Source: Brasenia schreberi (Eukaryota; Streptophyta; Magnoliopsida; Nymphaeales; Cabombaceae). Taken from it: 64,000 nucleotides of DNA. Below are positions 49,645-61,228 of the stretch, in pieces. Below the pieces are notes generated by a model that did no database searches, had not been told where the DNA came from, and saw nothing but the letters and a program-made list of their open reading frames with translations. Each line of letters begins with the position of its first letter. Within the stretch, counting starts at the first letter, position 1. The position numbers were made by a program, and so were the translations under genes. The stretch spans positions 3,074,501 through 3,138,500 of the forward strand of contig JAYKKT010000088.1 in assembly GCA_036023115.1 (NCBI GenBank). Reading direction: 5' to 3'.

Positions 49645-52130
49645 CTCAACAAAAGCAGTGAGTAATGGTTGATATAAAGTTTGGGACAACAACTCTCCCT
49701 GCTTGGATAACTTAGAACGTTGCATAATATCTTACCAATTACCCATTACTATTATTTCTCACAGAAATAGCAACTCAACCAAAGCCTTTATCTCATGTGA
49801 CATGTCCATAGCTTCAATAATTCCTACATATTTTCATATAATATTTGTTAGCAACATATCTAAGATATTTTACTTATAATTCACAAAATGAATTACCTTT
49901 TCTTACCAAATCACATATGCAATGTGCCTTGCAAAGCTAGAGAGGAACTCCATGATTGAGAAAGTAACATCATTATCACCCTCTACCAGGTACTCATTGA
50001 GATGAAGCTCTGGCTTCATCATGATATCTTGAAAAAGTTACCGGATAATTCATTTTAAACCGTGTTTGTATCGTTAGATGATCGGTATGTGATGACTCCA
50101 CATGCCCCTCTTCATGTTATTGTCGCGGTTGTTTACTATATGCTAACTTGAAGGTATTTTGCTTTCTCGATGATGTCGTAACAATATGACATTTTACTCG
50201 TTTGTCTACATAGGATACATCATCACCTCTCCATGCTATTCTTACTACAAAATCGAAAACCTATGATTTTTGAATATATCAAAAAGTATGCAAAGAATAA
50301 GACAAAGACAATAAGCAAATGAGTGTATAACATAAGCAACATAGTAAGAGACATGACCTCAATGCTTTTAGTAGAGCACTGAGTCATGGTCAAGGCACAC
50401 ACACAATGTAACATAATGTGCCCACATGGCAGTGTGTCCTAGGACCAACTTATCGGTGAAATGAAAAAATGCTCATTTAAAAAAAAGATAGACAATACTT
50501 ACCAATTTTGATTTTAAACAAAAAAATCATGGATGGTTAATAATCAATGCGAGTACAATCCTTCAATAATGATCTAAGTACGATTCTTGAAGAAAGAACG
50601 AAAGCACGATGGAGAAGAAATGAAATCTTGATTTTGAAGAACTAATGCAATTGCTTTTCAATCATGATGAAATCACAATGGACACAATGAAATTGTAATG
50701 GACACACCGAAATCACAATGGATAATCTTCAAGGAAGAAGAGTTGAAGAAGATGGTCCAAGATTCGGTAGTGAAAAAAAATGAGCGTGAAGAAGAGGGAG
50801 AATAATGCGAAAGGTATTTTTGAAAAAAATCGCATGGAGTGTATGTTTAGTAAAAGTGAGTGTACGAATAGTAATATGGACGTTCTTATGCAGTTTTTTT
50901 CATGCGAGTCTGCCTCCACACGTGTAAGATGTTGAGATGGAAAGGGGTGAGATGGGGTTGGTTTTCACCTTAGCTACCCAGACCCACCCCACAGTCAAGA
51001 GAGACTAAGGATGAAACTCCGTACCCAACCCGTAATGACTCTGGTATAACATGCCTGCATCGTTTCAACCTAAAAAAGAAGTACTTTTTTAAAGAAATCA
51101 ATTAATATAATATATTCCACATATAATATAAAATTTACTTTATGATGTAAAATTTGCAATTAGAAATAATTTTATGTATACACACACTTAGTATATATAT
51201 AAAACGTATCTATACACGATAAAAATATATTTTGTAAAATCACACGCACACACATATCGGAGCAAGGGGAGTTTACCTTAAACCCTACCCACGCTGCTCG
51301 CAACAAGCTGCCTTCTTTTTCTTCCCTTGAGTATCCGCCCCAACATGGGATTGATGAACCAAGTCATGAGCACCCTCTGTTGGTTCTTTTTTTCCCATTG
51401 GCTTAGTGCCCACTCGTTCTTTTTCTTTTTCATCTCCCTTACCTTCTGTAGCGTAATCTGCAAAGGAAGCTCCAGCAACTAGGTGGTGGCTAAAGACAGG
51501 GCTTCTTACACTCAGCTGGTTCGGAATACCTGCATTCTCCTTCACCAGCGGCTTACCTCTTATTCTTTTTAATCGTAATAAATTAATATCTAACATGGTG
51601 CAAGTTACGGTTATTATCTTGAGGCTTCAATTCATCCTAAAGCAAGGCTAGGATTCAGTTGGTGCGCACGCGCACACACACATAACATTTTCCACCACCA
51701 CAGCCCTCCACCACCTTCCTCTACAATCTCTAACATTACACGAGTGATAGGTGAATTTAACATGCTATAAGTTACTTTTAGTTGATTAAAATGTCTTGTT
51801 TGCATTATCTGTCACTTGTCACATCAACCACCATATCCATTTATATATACAATATTATACTTAATTAATATTTAACATTTAATTTAAAGATTAATAAATA
51901 GATACATTCTTTAATATTACTAATGATTGTACGTTAAATTAATAATATTAAAGTTTATTAATTTAATAATGATATCTCGAAGTACATGAATCCATCTATA
52001 CCTTATCTTCGAGTGACATCGTTAACACGTTCAGATATATATGAAAACATGAGGGAATGCGACACTTTAAATTTCATATACCAAAAAATGATCAAATTAT
52101 TTGGTACTTTTGAGAAGTTTTTCCTATCTT
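49645..52130. other. Gene-free stretch
   Basis: 49800-50230 may hold more of the plant-mobile-domain relic (minus frame VEGDNDVTFSIMEFLSSFAR at about 49930-49990). A 103-codon minus-strand open frame at 51285-51596 (lysine- and glutamate-rich end, starting MLDINLLRLK) has no family I recognise. The rest is AT-rich without signals. Confidence 0.4.
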
Positions 52131-52138
52131 TTGTGTTG

Positions 52139-52230
52139 GAACGAAAAGGCTGAAGCGAAATGTATGTCCTAAGTATCGAACTCACGGCATTAAACTTGCA
52201 AGTCACTCCCTAAACACTTTGGCATAATGC
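52139..52230 (-). mobile_element. Degraded tRNA-derived SINE
   Basis: The minus-strand order of a box-B-like gtgagttcgatactt and a terminal aggcgaagt/gcttcagcc-like word, with a box-A-like segment at the right end, resembles the SINE family of 35006. The hairpin is poorly kept. Confidence 0.4.
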
Positions 52231-53206
52231 TTATTTTAGAACCAGCAAGTGGCTCAACAACTAATTTTGTAAAAGACGTTCCTTCAACGATGCTTAATAA
52301 ACAATGCTCGAAGAAGGAATATCTTTAACGAAGAAAGGAGCAAGATGATGAGTCAATACAATGGGAAGCAGGTTTGTGCTCGTGTCTTTTACTTTCTAGT
52401 CAAGAGGTTTGATGGTGGCAGCTTTAGATTCAACTGACAACCCTACCAGAACCCGACTCGAAGAGCCTGTGTTCGGGTTGACCTGAAGCAACCCAACAAA
52501 AGGTCAATGTATACATAGAGATATCTCTACAGCTGGTTCGGAACCGGCTCGCCGTAGAATTGGCGGTAATTGGAGTCAGTTGAATCGGTCTGAAATTGAA
52601 ACTAGAACTGATTGTTCCAAACTGCTATTCTTTAAATTTGTTTTTTAAAAATCTTTTATCACAAACAAATCGTTAGTTGAACAGCAGGGCACTGCTCATC
52701 ATTGCAGCTGGTTAAGGTTCTGTAGTGTTTTTAAAGAGCTCTTTTCGTGTTTCAGGTGATTTTTAACATTATTTTATATTAGAAACTTTTTTTTTAGGGT
52801 AAATCGGGTCATGGTGACCCAACCAGATTAAAGATTGTCAACCTGACCTGAAGGAACAAGATGGATCGTTTCCTTGTAGATGCCACTTAATGAAACAAGC
52901 TCTTTGGGCATCTTGTTGATCGTTCCATTAAAGATATGCATTGACTTGTAATTTGTGAAAAGTAAAAGGACTTCATGAGAATATTTCCTGTACTTCGAAA
53001 AATGGCTACTCACGCTCTGAGAATCCGATTGCGGACCGTCTGAATCCATTTTGTCTGCAAGAAGTTGCCTGCACTCCTCTTCTTCTCTGACAATGTGAGC
53101 TTCTTGTCATCGTATTGAGAAATCAGAAGAACAATAAGAGAGAAAGGGAAACAAAGAGGGCCCATTTTCGTTTTTACGCCATTCGTTCTCTCAGGCATTT
53201 ACACAA

Positions 53207-56118
53207 ATGATTTCCTCAAGAACCAGGTCGGTTTGACGCGTTCCTTCTGGTTTTTGAGCTTGTTACGTCCAGATCTGATGTTGGTATCTTTCTTTATTTT
53301 GTTTCTTGGTTACATGTGATTTCGGATTACCTTTTTTTATTGTTTCTATGGTTTTCCTTGTAATGTGTATTATCTGCTGTTTTTAGAGGCTTATTGTGAT
53401 TCTACAATGAATGATTTCAGTTGTTTGGCTATATGGGTATTGGTTTTCTTCTTCTTCTTCTAGATTTTGTTATGCTGTGGCTGTTTGGTGTTGTTAATCA
53501 TGTAATCCTGTGATGCGAAATGCAGAACTGGGTTGCATGAAGCACGAACAAAAACGTCTCCTGTTACACCCAAATCGAGTAAGACGGGCAGCAAATCTGA
53601 GCATGAACCGTCTTCTATTCAATCAGCGAGGCTTTCAGTCGATAGGTCTCCGAGATCCGTGGAGTCCCGGCCAAGGTCGGTCGAATCTAAACTGTCTGAT
53701 CGCCGATCCCCCAAAATCTCTACCCCTGAGGTGAGCCTACGGACCTTGAACTCAAACTCGCCATAAATCAAAAACTCATTCCCCTTCATTTTTTGGGTTG
53801 TCTCTGGATCTATTTTTTTTTTCTTTTTTCTTTTCTGGATGTGTAGAAGCGAGTAGTGAGGGGGTCAGAGTTGCAAAGCAAGCTAGATGTTGCTATGGAA
53901 GATCTGAGGAAGACAAAGGAGCTTCTAGAGAAAGCACATCTTGAGAAATCAAAGGCAATTGCAGATTTGAAAGAGGCAAAGAAAGAAGCCGATGATGCAA
54001 ATTTGAAATTGAGCGAGGCACTTGTTCTTCAGAAGCGAGCTGAAGAAAATTTAGAGATTGAGAAGTTCCGAGCTGTTGAGTTGGAGCAGGCGAGCATTGA
54101 TGCAGCTCAGAAGACCAAGCAGAAGTGGCAGTCGGAGATTGAACTTGTTAAGGAAAAGCATTCTGATGAACTATCTGCATTGTTTTTCGTGAATCAGGAG
54201 GTGGATAGGATCAAGCAGGAACTCGCCATGGTCACTGAAGTGAAAAATTCGGCATTGGTGCATGCTGAGAATGCAATGCAGATTGCAGAGGAGAATGCTA
54301 AGAAAGTGGAGGTGTTGAGTTGTGAGTTGGTTCAGATGAGAGAAGCATTAGATGCAACTTGCGCTTCTCAGTTGGCTGCCAGTGAAGAAAAAGCCTTGAT
54401 TGATGCAATGTGGGAATCAAAGTCAAAGGAGGCTTCCGAACTTGCTGCAAAATTGGGTACTGAAGTTGAATCATTGAAGCAAGAACTGGTGAAAGCAAAG
54501 ATGGCAGAAGACAAGCTTGTGCAGACTGAAGAAATGATAGAAAAGTTGAAAACTGAGATGAGTGATTCTAGACACGCAGAGTCCAATGCTGTTGATCTAG
54601 CGACTGAATGTAAAAAGAAGGCTGAACTTCTGGAAGCAGAAGTTGGGAAAGCAAAATCTGCCGAAAAGGCATCAAATGAGTCTGTGGGTTCATTGCTGAA
54701 ACAGATAGAGGAGAGCAACAAGTTCCTTCAAGAGGCTGAAGATGAGATAGTTTCACTTAAAGGGAGTTTGGAGTCTTTGGAGATGTCTCTTGCGAAATGG
54801 CAAGGTGATCTGGAGAGATCAGACCTGCAAATTGAGGCAGCAAAACTAGAAGCAGATTCTATGATGAAGACGACTGAATCTCTAAGAAAGGAGGTTGAGA
54901 GGATGGAGGAGGAAAAGGCACGGGCTTATGAGAATGGAAAAGCAACAGCTTTGGAAATTCAGACTCTAATGGAGGAGAAAACCATGCTCTGTGACGAGCT
55001 GCGAGTAGCTAAAGAAGAAGAAGAGATGAGCAAGAATGCAATGGATGGTTTGGCTTTGGCTTTAAGTGAAGTTTCATCAGAGACCAAGAAAGCAAAAGAG
55101 TGCCTTCATATTACCCAAGACCAACTTGCCGAAGCACGGTCCCAAGTTGAAGATCTGAAGCTGGTTCTTTGCGTGACTGAGGAGAAGTATCAAGCCATGA
55201 TTGACGAAGCAAAGCAGGAGATTGATCATTATAAGGATGTGACTCTGAGAAATGACCTTGAATTGCAGACCTTAAGAGCCGATTGGGAGGAAAAAGAGCT
55301 TAATTTTGTGGGTTGCATCAAAAGATCAGAGGAAGAAATTGAAATACTTGAAGGCGAGTCATATAAGCTGGCTGATTCCTTTAAAGTTTCAGAGTCTGAA
55401 GCTAAAATGGCAAGGGAAGAAGTTGCAGAACTGCAAAATTCTCTTAATCAAGTAAAAGATGAAGTGGCCTCTGTAAAAGAAGCTTTAGAACATGCTACAC
55501 GTGGGAGCCTTCAGTTGAAGGAGATTCTTCACGACAAAGAGAACGAACTAGCAATGGCTATCCAAGAAAGATGGGCAAACTTCACCAAGAGCCTTCATGA
55601 AGTTAGCAGGGAAAACTTCACCAAGAGCTGAGAAAGATGGGCAAACAGTGATCCTAGATGAGGGTGTAGATGTTCTGAGGAAGATTGACTTTGCTGATGA
55701 GACATCTGATGCAAAGATCAATGAGCAGTCTATATTGCTTGTTTCTCCTAGTGACATAGAGATGCATCACGAAACTATCTTTTCTGTTGACGTAGATCCA
55801 GGACATGTGAAAGCAGGGCCTGAAAACAGTGATGAGAATGGCAAAGATGACAGTGATTCTGTGGATGTTGAGGTTTCAACATGGGAAAATTGCAAGGTTA
55901 GTGACAAGGGTTCATCCCCCAAGAGCCACGGGCATGAAGCCGTAGATGAGGATTTCGATTCTAAGGTGGATTGTGATGGCTTGGACCAAATGAATGGTAT
56001 GGTATCGAAAAGTGCAGAGAATGGTGCAAACATGCTGCAAAAGGCTGAGCATAAGAAGAAGAAGGCATTGTTACATAAGTTTGGTGGCCTGCTGAAGAAG
56101 AAAGGTAGCCACAAATAA
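53207..56118 (+). CDS. WEB-family coiled-coil protein (At3g02930-like), frame broken near the C-terminus
   Basis: Plant long coiled-coil protein of the WEB family, whose members WEB1/PMI2 maintain light-driven chloroplast movement. Exons: 53207-53226 (MISSRT), 53526-53730, then 53847 onward. The start reads MISSRTRTGLHEARTKTSPV, followed by the basic SP-rich block RLSVDRSPRSVESRPRSVES, as in the family. About 580 residues of heptad-rich K/E/A coiled coil follow. The frame stops at 55631 after KENELAMAIQERWANFTKS. The conserved C-terminal part (VDVEVSTWENCK, and KKKALLHKFGGLLKKKGSHK at the end) lies in another frame, 55636-56118. Compared with Arabidopsis, a stretch after the QxND-type position seems missing at the junction. 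Either the gene makes a 669-aa truncated protein or the assembly is wrong here. Confidence 0.85.
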
Positions 56119-57240
56119 CATCTACAGCGCTGGTATATTACTCCGCCGTCTGCAAATACTACCGGAACATCACCTTGTGGTTTTGCTATGCGTCTTTGGT
56201 TATACCATGGCTTTAGTCTTATTGGTTTGTAAATTGGTAGGTATCTCTATTTCCTGTTGCGGTTTTTGGGTTTCTAATACCATTAGCAGTGTCAATTTGC
56301 ACTGTCCGTTTTTACCATCACCAATTTCATGCATCTGCTATTCTCATTTGCTGAAGGAAGATGATACTTGTATCGGTTGTTTTCTCTACTATGGCAGTCC
56401 TTTTCAGAGCTAATTTTTTGGATGGGTGATGCAAATATTGGCGGTTCGACCATAATGGATCAATCAACTATATTGATGTCTTCCATTGTTCTTATCCTGT
56501 CATGTTGTGAGATCATTTCTTGTTCCAATTAAGCTATGGTTCTTAAAGAGGCCTATAGAAGTTGAAATCCAATACTAGTTGCACGACTATGGTATATTTA
56601 CCAACCACATTAAGTGTTCTTGTTAGTTTTTACTTCAGAATTTTAGCATAGCGTTTCTGCCTGCAGAAGAAATCTGCTATCTAGGTGGTTCATCTTGAAG
56701 ACTGAGGCTTCCAAATTTGTAGTTATTATTTCCCTGCACTTAGATTCTTAGGATGAGTCTAGTTTGAGAGGTGGGATCCCTTTTTTGTTGTAAATCATCT
56801 GGTTGAATTGATGAATGATAGATTGGGGATATATTTGCTAACTGATAGGCTGGATTTTCTGGAGGGTGCTGTCAAGAGATGACAAAATGGATCATTACCT
56901 TTAATAATGTGGAACGTTTATGTGTTTCCGTAGGCAGACACAATGGGACCGTTTGAGCATGAAGAAGCTACCTTGCATTGTTGTCATCATTGTGGCCTTT
57001 GAATTTCAAAAGTAGAGTTTCAATATCTCTGCCAGGTGCATAATGTACAAATCGAGACTGCATTCATCGAGATCTTGATGTTGTATTAGGTGTTTTGAAA
57101 TATGCTAGTACTTTGTCATATGCTTGATACTCTGTAGGATGTTTTTAAGTGTTCTGTATTTTTCCACAGCTTTCCTAGGAATCCCAAGTGATCAAACAAC
57201 TGTGGAATATATTCCTTGAGAGATGATGATGAAATCCAAT
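56119..57240 (+). other. 3' UTR and downstream sequence of the WEB-family gene
   Basis: Non-coding. Part of it must be the 3' UTR; an open frame of 78 codons at 56177-56413 has no family resemblance. The same sequence recurs at 59280-60403 in copy B. Confidence 0.5.
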
Positions 57241-57299
57241 GGTGTGTTTGGATAAGTTCCCAAGGATTCATTTGAGAATGAGAACTCTTGATAAGAATT

Positions 57300-57910
57300 C
57301 ACTCTTAGGAACTCGCTTTTATGTCGTACATAACCACATGGTGTGTTTCACATCTCCAATTGATGGCGTCCTTGCGTAATTGCAATCAGTTTCTACCCAT
57401 GGGAGAAATTGGAATTCAACTATGTTTGCAAGAGGGATAACCCTTGCGTGGCCAGTGGCCCAAACCCAAATAAAGGCAATGATTAATTTGAGAATGAGAA
57501 CTCAATGCTAGGAATTCATTTTCTCAGGAACTCGCTTCCATCTCGTACATAACCACATGGTGTGTTTCACATCTGTAATTGATGGCATCTTATGATTAAT
57601 TGCTGTGATTTTCTGCCTGTGGGAGAACTTTGAATTCAACTTTGTCCATGTGAATGATCTCCCTTGCATGAATGGTTTCAAACCCAGATAAAAGAGGATT
57701 GTGTTGGGTAGTTGACAACGTAAAACTTTGATTGATGTCAGAAGGAACTCGCTTCCATCATGTACATAACCACAAACTGTGTTTCAGATATCTAATTGAT
57801 GGCATCCATGCCCAATTGCTGCAATTTGGAGAAACTAGAGTTCAAGTCCATCTATGTGAGCCTTGCATGGCCATGAGGAAGATTGTGTTGGGTAGCTGAT
57901 AGCCAGCATA
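57300..57910. repeat. Three degenerate ~220-bp tandem modules
   Basis: Each module has ggaactcgcttcca (or tttta), cgtacataaccaca, tgtgtttcacat, attgatggcatc and a gggagaa ... aattcaact block. Modules 2 and 3 end with ttgtgttgggtag and a gtaaaacttt or ataaaatttt word also found in the body of the SINE-like element at 28026. The set recurs in copy B. Confidence 0.75.
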
Positions 57911-57947
57911 AAATTTTGTGGGGTCTCAAGGAGTATGATGTATGTAA

Positions 57948-58044
57948 GTGTTAATGCACCGGATCAAACTTCAAAGTTAAGCATGTTTGGGTGACAATAC
58001 TACAAGGATGAGTGACCTCCTAGCAAAATCTTCATCTTGCACCC
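57948..58044 (+). pseudogene. 5S rRNA-related sequence (copy A)
   Basis: The order taatgcaccggatc, gttaagcatgtttgggtga, atactacaaggatgagtga, cctcctagcaaaatctt and ttgcaccca follows plant 5S rRNA from about its position 17 to its 3' end, with many substitutions. It is not a functional 5S gene. Upstream modules carry the same body words as the SINE-like element at 28026, so it probably belongs to that repeat family. Confidence 0.75.
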
Positions 58045-58070
58045 AATTCCGACCTAATGAGGCGGTTGAG

Positions 58071-59279
58071 AGGAGGTTGAGAGGATGGAGGAGGAAAAGG
58101 CACGGGCTTATGAGAATGGAAAAGCAACAGCTTTGGAAATTCAGACTCTAATGGAGGAGAAAACCATGCTCTGTGACGAGCTGCGAGTAGCTAAAGAAGA
58201 AGAAGAGATGAGCAAGAATGCAATGGATGGTTTGGCTTTGGCTTTAAGTGAAGTTTCATCAGAGACCAAGAAAGCAAAAGAGTGCCTTCATATTACCCAA
58301 GACCAACTTGCCGAAGCACGGTCCCAAGTTGAAGATCTGAAGCTGGTTCTTTGCGTGACTGAGGAGAAGTATCAAGCCATGATTGACGAAGCAAAGCAGG
58401 AGATTGATCATTATAAGGATGTGACTCTGAGAAATGACCTTGAATTGCAGACCTTAAGAGCCGATTGGGAGGAAAAAGAGCTTAATTTTGTGGGTTGCAT
58501 CAAAAGATCAGAGGAAGAAATTGAAATACTTGAAGGCGAGTCATATAAGCTGGCTGATTCCTTTAAAGTTTCAGAGTCTGAAGCTAAAATGGCAAGGGAA
58601 GAAGTTGCAGAACTGCAAAATTCTCTTAATCAAGTAAAAGATGAAGTGGCCTCTGTAAAAGAAGCTTTAGAACATGCTACACGTGGGAGCCTTCAGTTGA
58701 AGGAGATTCTTCACGACAAAGAGAACGAACTAGCAATGGCTATCCAAGAAAGATGGGCAAACTTCACCAAGAGCCTTCATGCTAGATGAGGGTGTAGATG
58801 GGCAAACAGTGATCCTAGATGAGGGTGTAGATGTTCTGAGGAAGATTGACTTTGCTGATGAGACATCTGATGCAAAGATCAATGAGCAGTCTATATTGCT
58901 TGTTTCTCCTAGTGACATAGAGATGCATCACGAAACTATCTTTTCTGTTGACGTAGATCCAGGACATGTGAAAGCAGGGCCTGAAAACAGTGATGAGAAT
59001 GGCAAAGATGACAGTGATTCTGTGGATGTTGAGGTTTCAACATGGGAAAATTGCAAGGTTAGTGACAAGGGTTCATCCCCCAAGAGCCACGGGCATGAAG
59101 CCGTAGATGAGGATTTCGATTCTAAGGTGGATTGTGATGGCTTGGACCAAATGAATGGTATGGTATCGAAAAGTGCAGAGAATGGTGCAAACATGCTGCA
59201 AAAGGCTGAGCATAAGAAGAAGAAGGCATTGTTACATAAGTTTGGTGGCCTGCTGAAGAAGAAAGGTAGCCACAAATAA
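58071..59279 (+). pseudogene. Partial duplicate of the WEB-family gene, 3' half only
   Basis: Copy B repeats the last part of exon 3. It has a 234-codon coiled-coil frame (58085-58789, ending KSLHAR) and then, in another frame, the conserved C-terminal part (to 59279, ending LLKKKGSHK). It lacks exons 1 and 2, the start and the promoter. Its linker differs from that of copy A: ctagatgagggtgtagatg is present twice in a row. It is unlikely to be expressed as a protein on its own. Confidence 0.9.
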
Positions 59280-61110
59280 CATCTACAGCGCTGGTATATT
59301 ACTCCGCCGTCTGCAAATACTACCGGAACATCACCTTGTGGTTTTGCTATGCGTCTTTGGTTATACCATGGCTTTAGTCTTATTGGTTTGTAAATTGGTA
59401 GGTATCTCTATTTCCTGTTGCGGTTTTTGGGTTTCTAATACCATTAGCAGTGTCAATTTGCACTGTCCGTTTTTACCATCACCAATTTCATGCATCTGCT
59501 ATTCTCATTTGCTGAAGGAAGATGATACTTGTATCGGTTGTTTTCTCTACTATGGCAGTCCTTTTCAGAGCTAATTTTTTGGATGGGTGATGCAAATATT
59601 GGCGGTTTTCGACCATAATGGATCAATCAACTATATTGATGTCTTCCATTGTTCTTATCCTGTCATGTTGTGAGATCATTTCTTGTTCCAATTAAGCTAT
59701 GGTTCTTAAAGAGGCCTATAGAAGTTGAAATCCAATACTAGTTGCACGACTATGGTATATTTACCAACCACATTAAGTGTTCTTGTTAGTTTTTACTTCA
59801 GAATTTTAGCATAGCGTTTCTGCCTGCAGAAGAAATCTGCTATCTAGGTGGTTCATCTTGAAGACTGAGGCTTCCAAATTTGTAGTTATTATTTCCCTGC
59901 ACTTAGATTCTTAGGATGAGTCTAGTTTGAGAGGTGGGATCCCTTTTTTGTTGTAAATCATCTGGTTGAATTGATGAATGATAGATTGGGGATATATTTG
60001 CTAACTGATAGGCTGGATTTTCTGGAGGGTGCTGTCAAGAGATGACAAAATGGATCATTACCTTTAATAATGTGGAACGTTTATGTGTTTCCGTAGGCAG
60101 ACACAATGGGACCGTTTGAGCATGAAGAAGCTACCTTGCATTGTTGTCATCATTGTGGCCTTTGAATTTCAAAAGTAGAGTTTCAATATCTCTGCCAGGT
60201 GCATAATGTACAAATCGAGACTGCATTCATCGAGATCTTGATGTTGTATTAGGTGTTTTGAAATATGCTAGTACTTTGTCATATGCTTGATACTCTGTAG
60301 GATGTTTTTAAGTGTTCTGTATTTTTCCACAGCTTTCCTAGGAATCCCAAGTGATCAAACAACTGTGGAATATATTCCTTGAGAGATGATGATGAAATCC
60401 AATGGTGTGTTTGGATAAGTTCCCAAGGATTCATTTGAGAATGAGAACTCTTGATAAGAATTCACTCTTAGGAACTCGCTTTTATGTCGTACATAACCAC
60501 ATGGTGTGTTTCACATCTCCAATTGATGGCGTCCTTGCGTAATTGCAATCAGTTTCTACCCATGGGAGAAATTGGAATTCAACTATGTTTGCAAGAGGGA
60601 TAACCCTTGCGTGGCCAGTGGCCCAAACCCAAATAAAGGCAATGATTAATTTGAGAATGAGAACTCAATGCTAGGAATTCATTTTCTCAGGAACTCGCTT
60701 CCATCTCGTACATAACCACATGGTGTGTTTCACATCTGTAATTGATGGCATCTTATGATTAATTGCTGTGATTTTCTGCCTGTGGGAGAACTTTGAATTC
60801 AACTTTGTCCATGTGAATGATCTCCCTTGCATGAATGGTTTCAAACCCAGATAAAAGAGGATTGTGTTGGGTAGTTGACAACGTAAAACTTTGATTGATG
60901 TCAGAAGGAACTCGCTTCCATCATGTACATAACCACAAACTGTGTTTCAGATATCTAATTGATGGCATCCATGCCCAATTGCTGCAATTTGGAGAAACTA
61001 GAGTTCAAGTCCATCTATGTGAGCCTTGCATGGCCATGAGGAAGATTGTGTTGGGTAGCTGATAGCCAGCATAAAATTTTGTGGGGTCTCAAGGAGTATG
61101 ATGTATGTAA

Positions 61111-61207
61111 GTGTTAATGCACCGGATCAAACTTCAAAGTTAAGCATGTTTGGGTGACAATACTACAAGGATGAGTGACCTCCTAGCAAAATCTTCATCT
61201 TGCACCC
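61111..61207 (+). pseudogene. 5S rRNA-related sequence (copy B)
   Basis: Duplicate of the 5S-related block at 57948 carried by the tandem duplication, 3163 bases downstream, with no difference I can see. Confidence 0.75.
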
Positions 61208-61228
61208 AATTCCGACCTAATGAGGCGG

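Larger units (their letters stand above)
54889..58065. repeat. Direct tandem duplication, copy A (~3.18 kb)
   Basis: Copy A starts within exon 3 of the WEB-family gene (aggaggttgagaggatgg) and ends inside a 5S-related repeat (gacctaatgaggcgg). Copy B follows after five bases. By eye they are identical except for a replaced linker near 55600 and a 2-base T indel (ggcggttcgacc against ggcggttttcgacc). Confidence 0.95.
58071..61228. repeat. Direct tandem duplication, copy B (~3.16 kb)
   Basis: Offset from copy A by 3182 bases up to the linker, 3161 after it, and 3163 after the T indel. It ends at the same gaggcgg word as copy A. Downstream, a ggtgcgtttggat-type inverted terminus (61327-61345) appears to be the original right end of the repeat whose left end (ggtgtgtttggat) is at 57240. 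Confidence 0.95.

Noticed and set aside
51285..51596. 103-codon minus-strand ORF
   Set aside because: Longer than expected for this region but unrecognised, with no splice context, no start context and no homologous motif; not enough to call a gene.
54298..54756. Minus-strand ORFs of 60-117 codons inside the WEB-family exon
   Set aside because: Serine- and leucine-rich shadows of the lysine/glutamate-rich coiled coil on the opposite strand.
55767..56114. 115-codon minus-strand ORF, repeated at 58928-59275
   Set aside because: It is the antisense shadow of the WEB-family C-terminus, duplicated because the segment is duplicated.
56177..56413. 78-codon plus-strand ORF, repeated at 59338-59574
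   Set aside because: It lies in the 3' UTR region; being present twice reflects the tandem duplication, not conservation.
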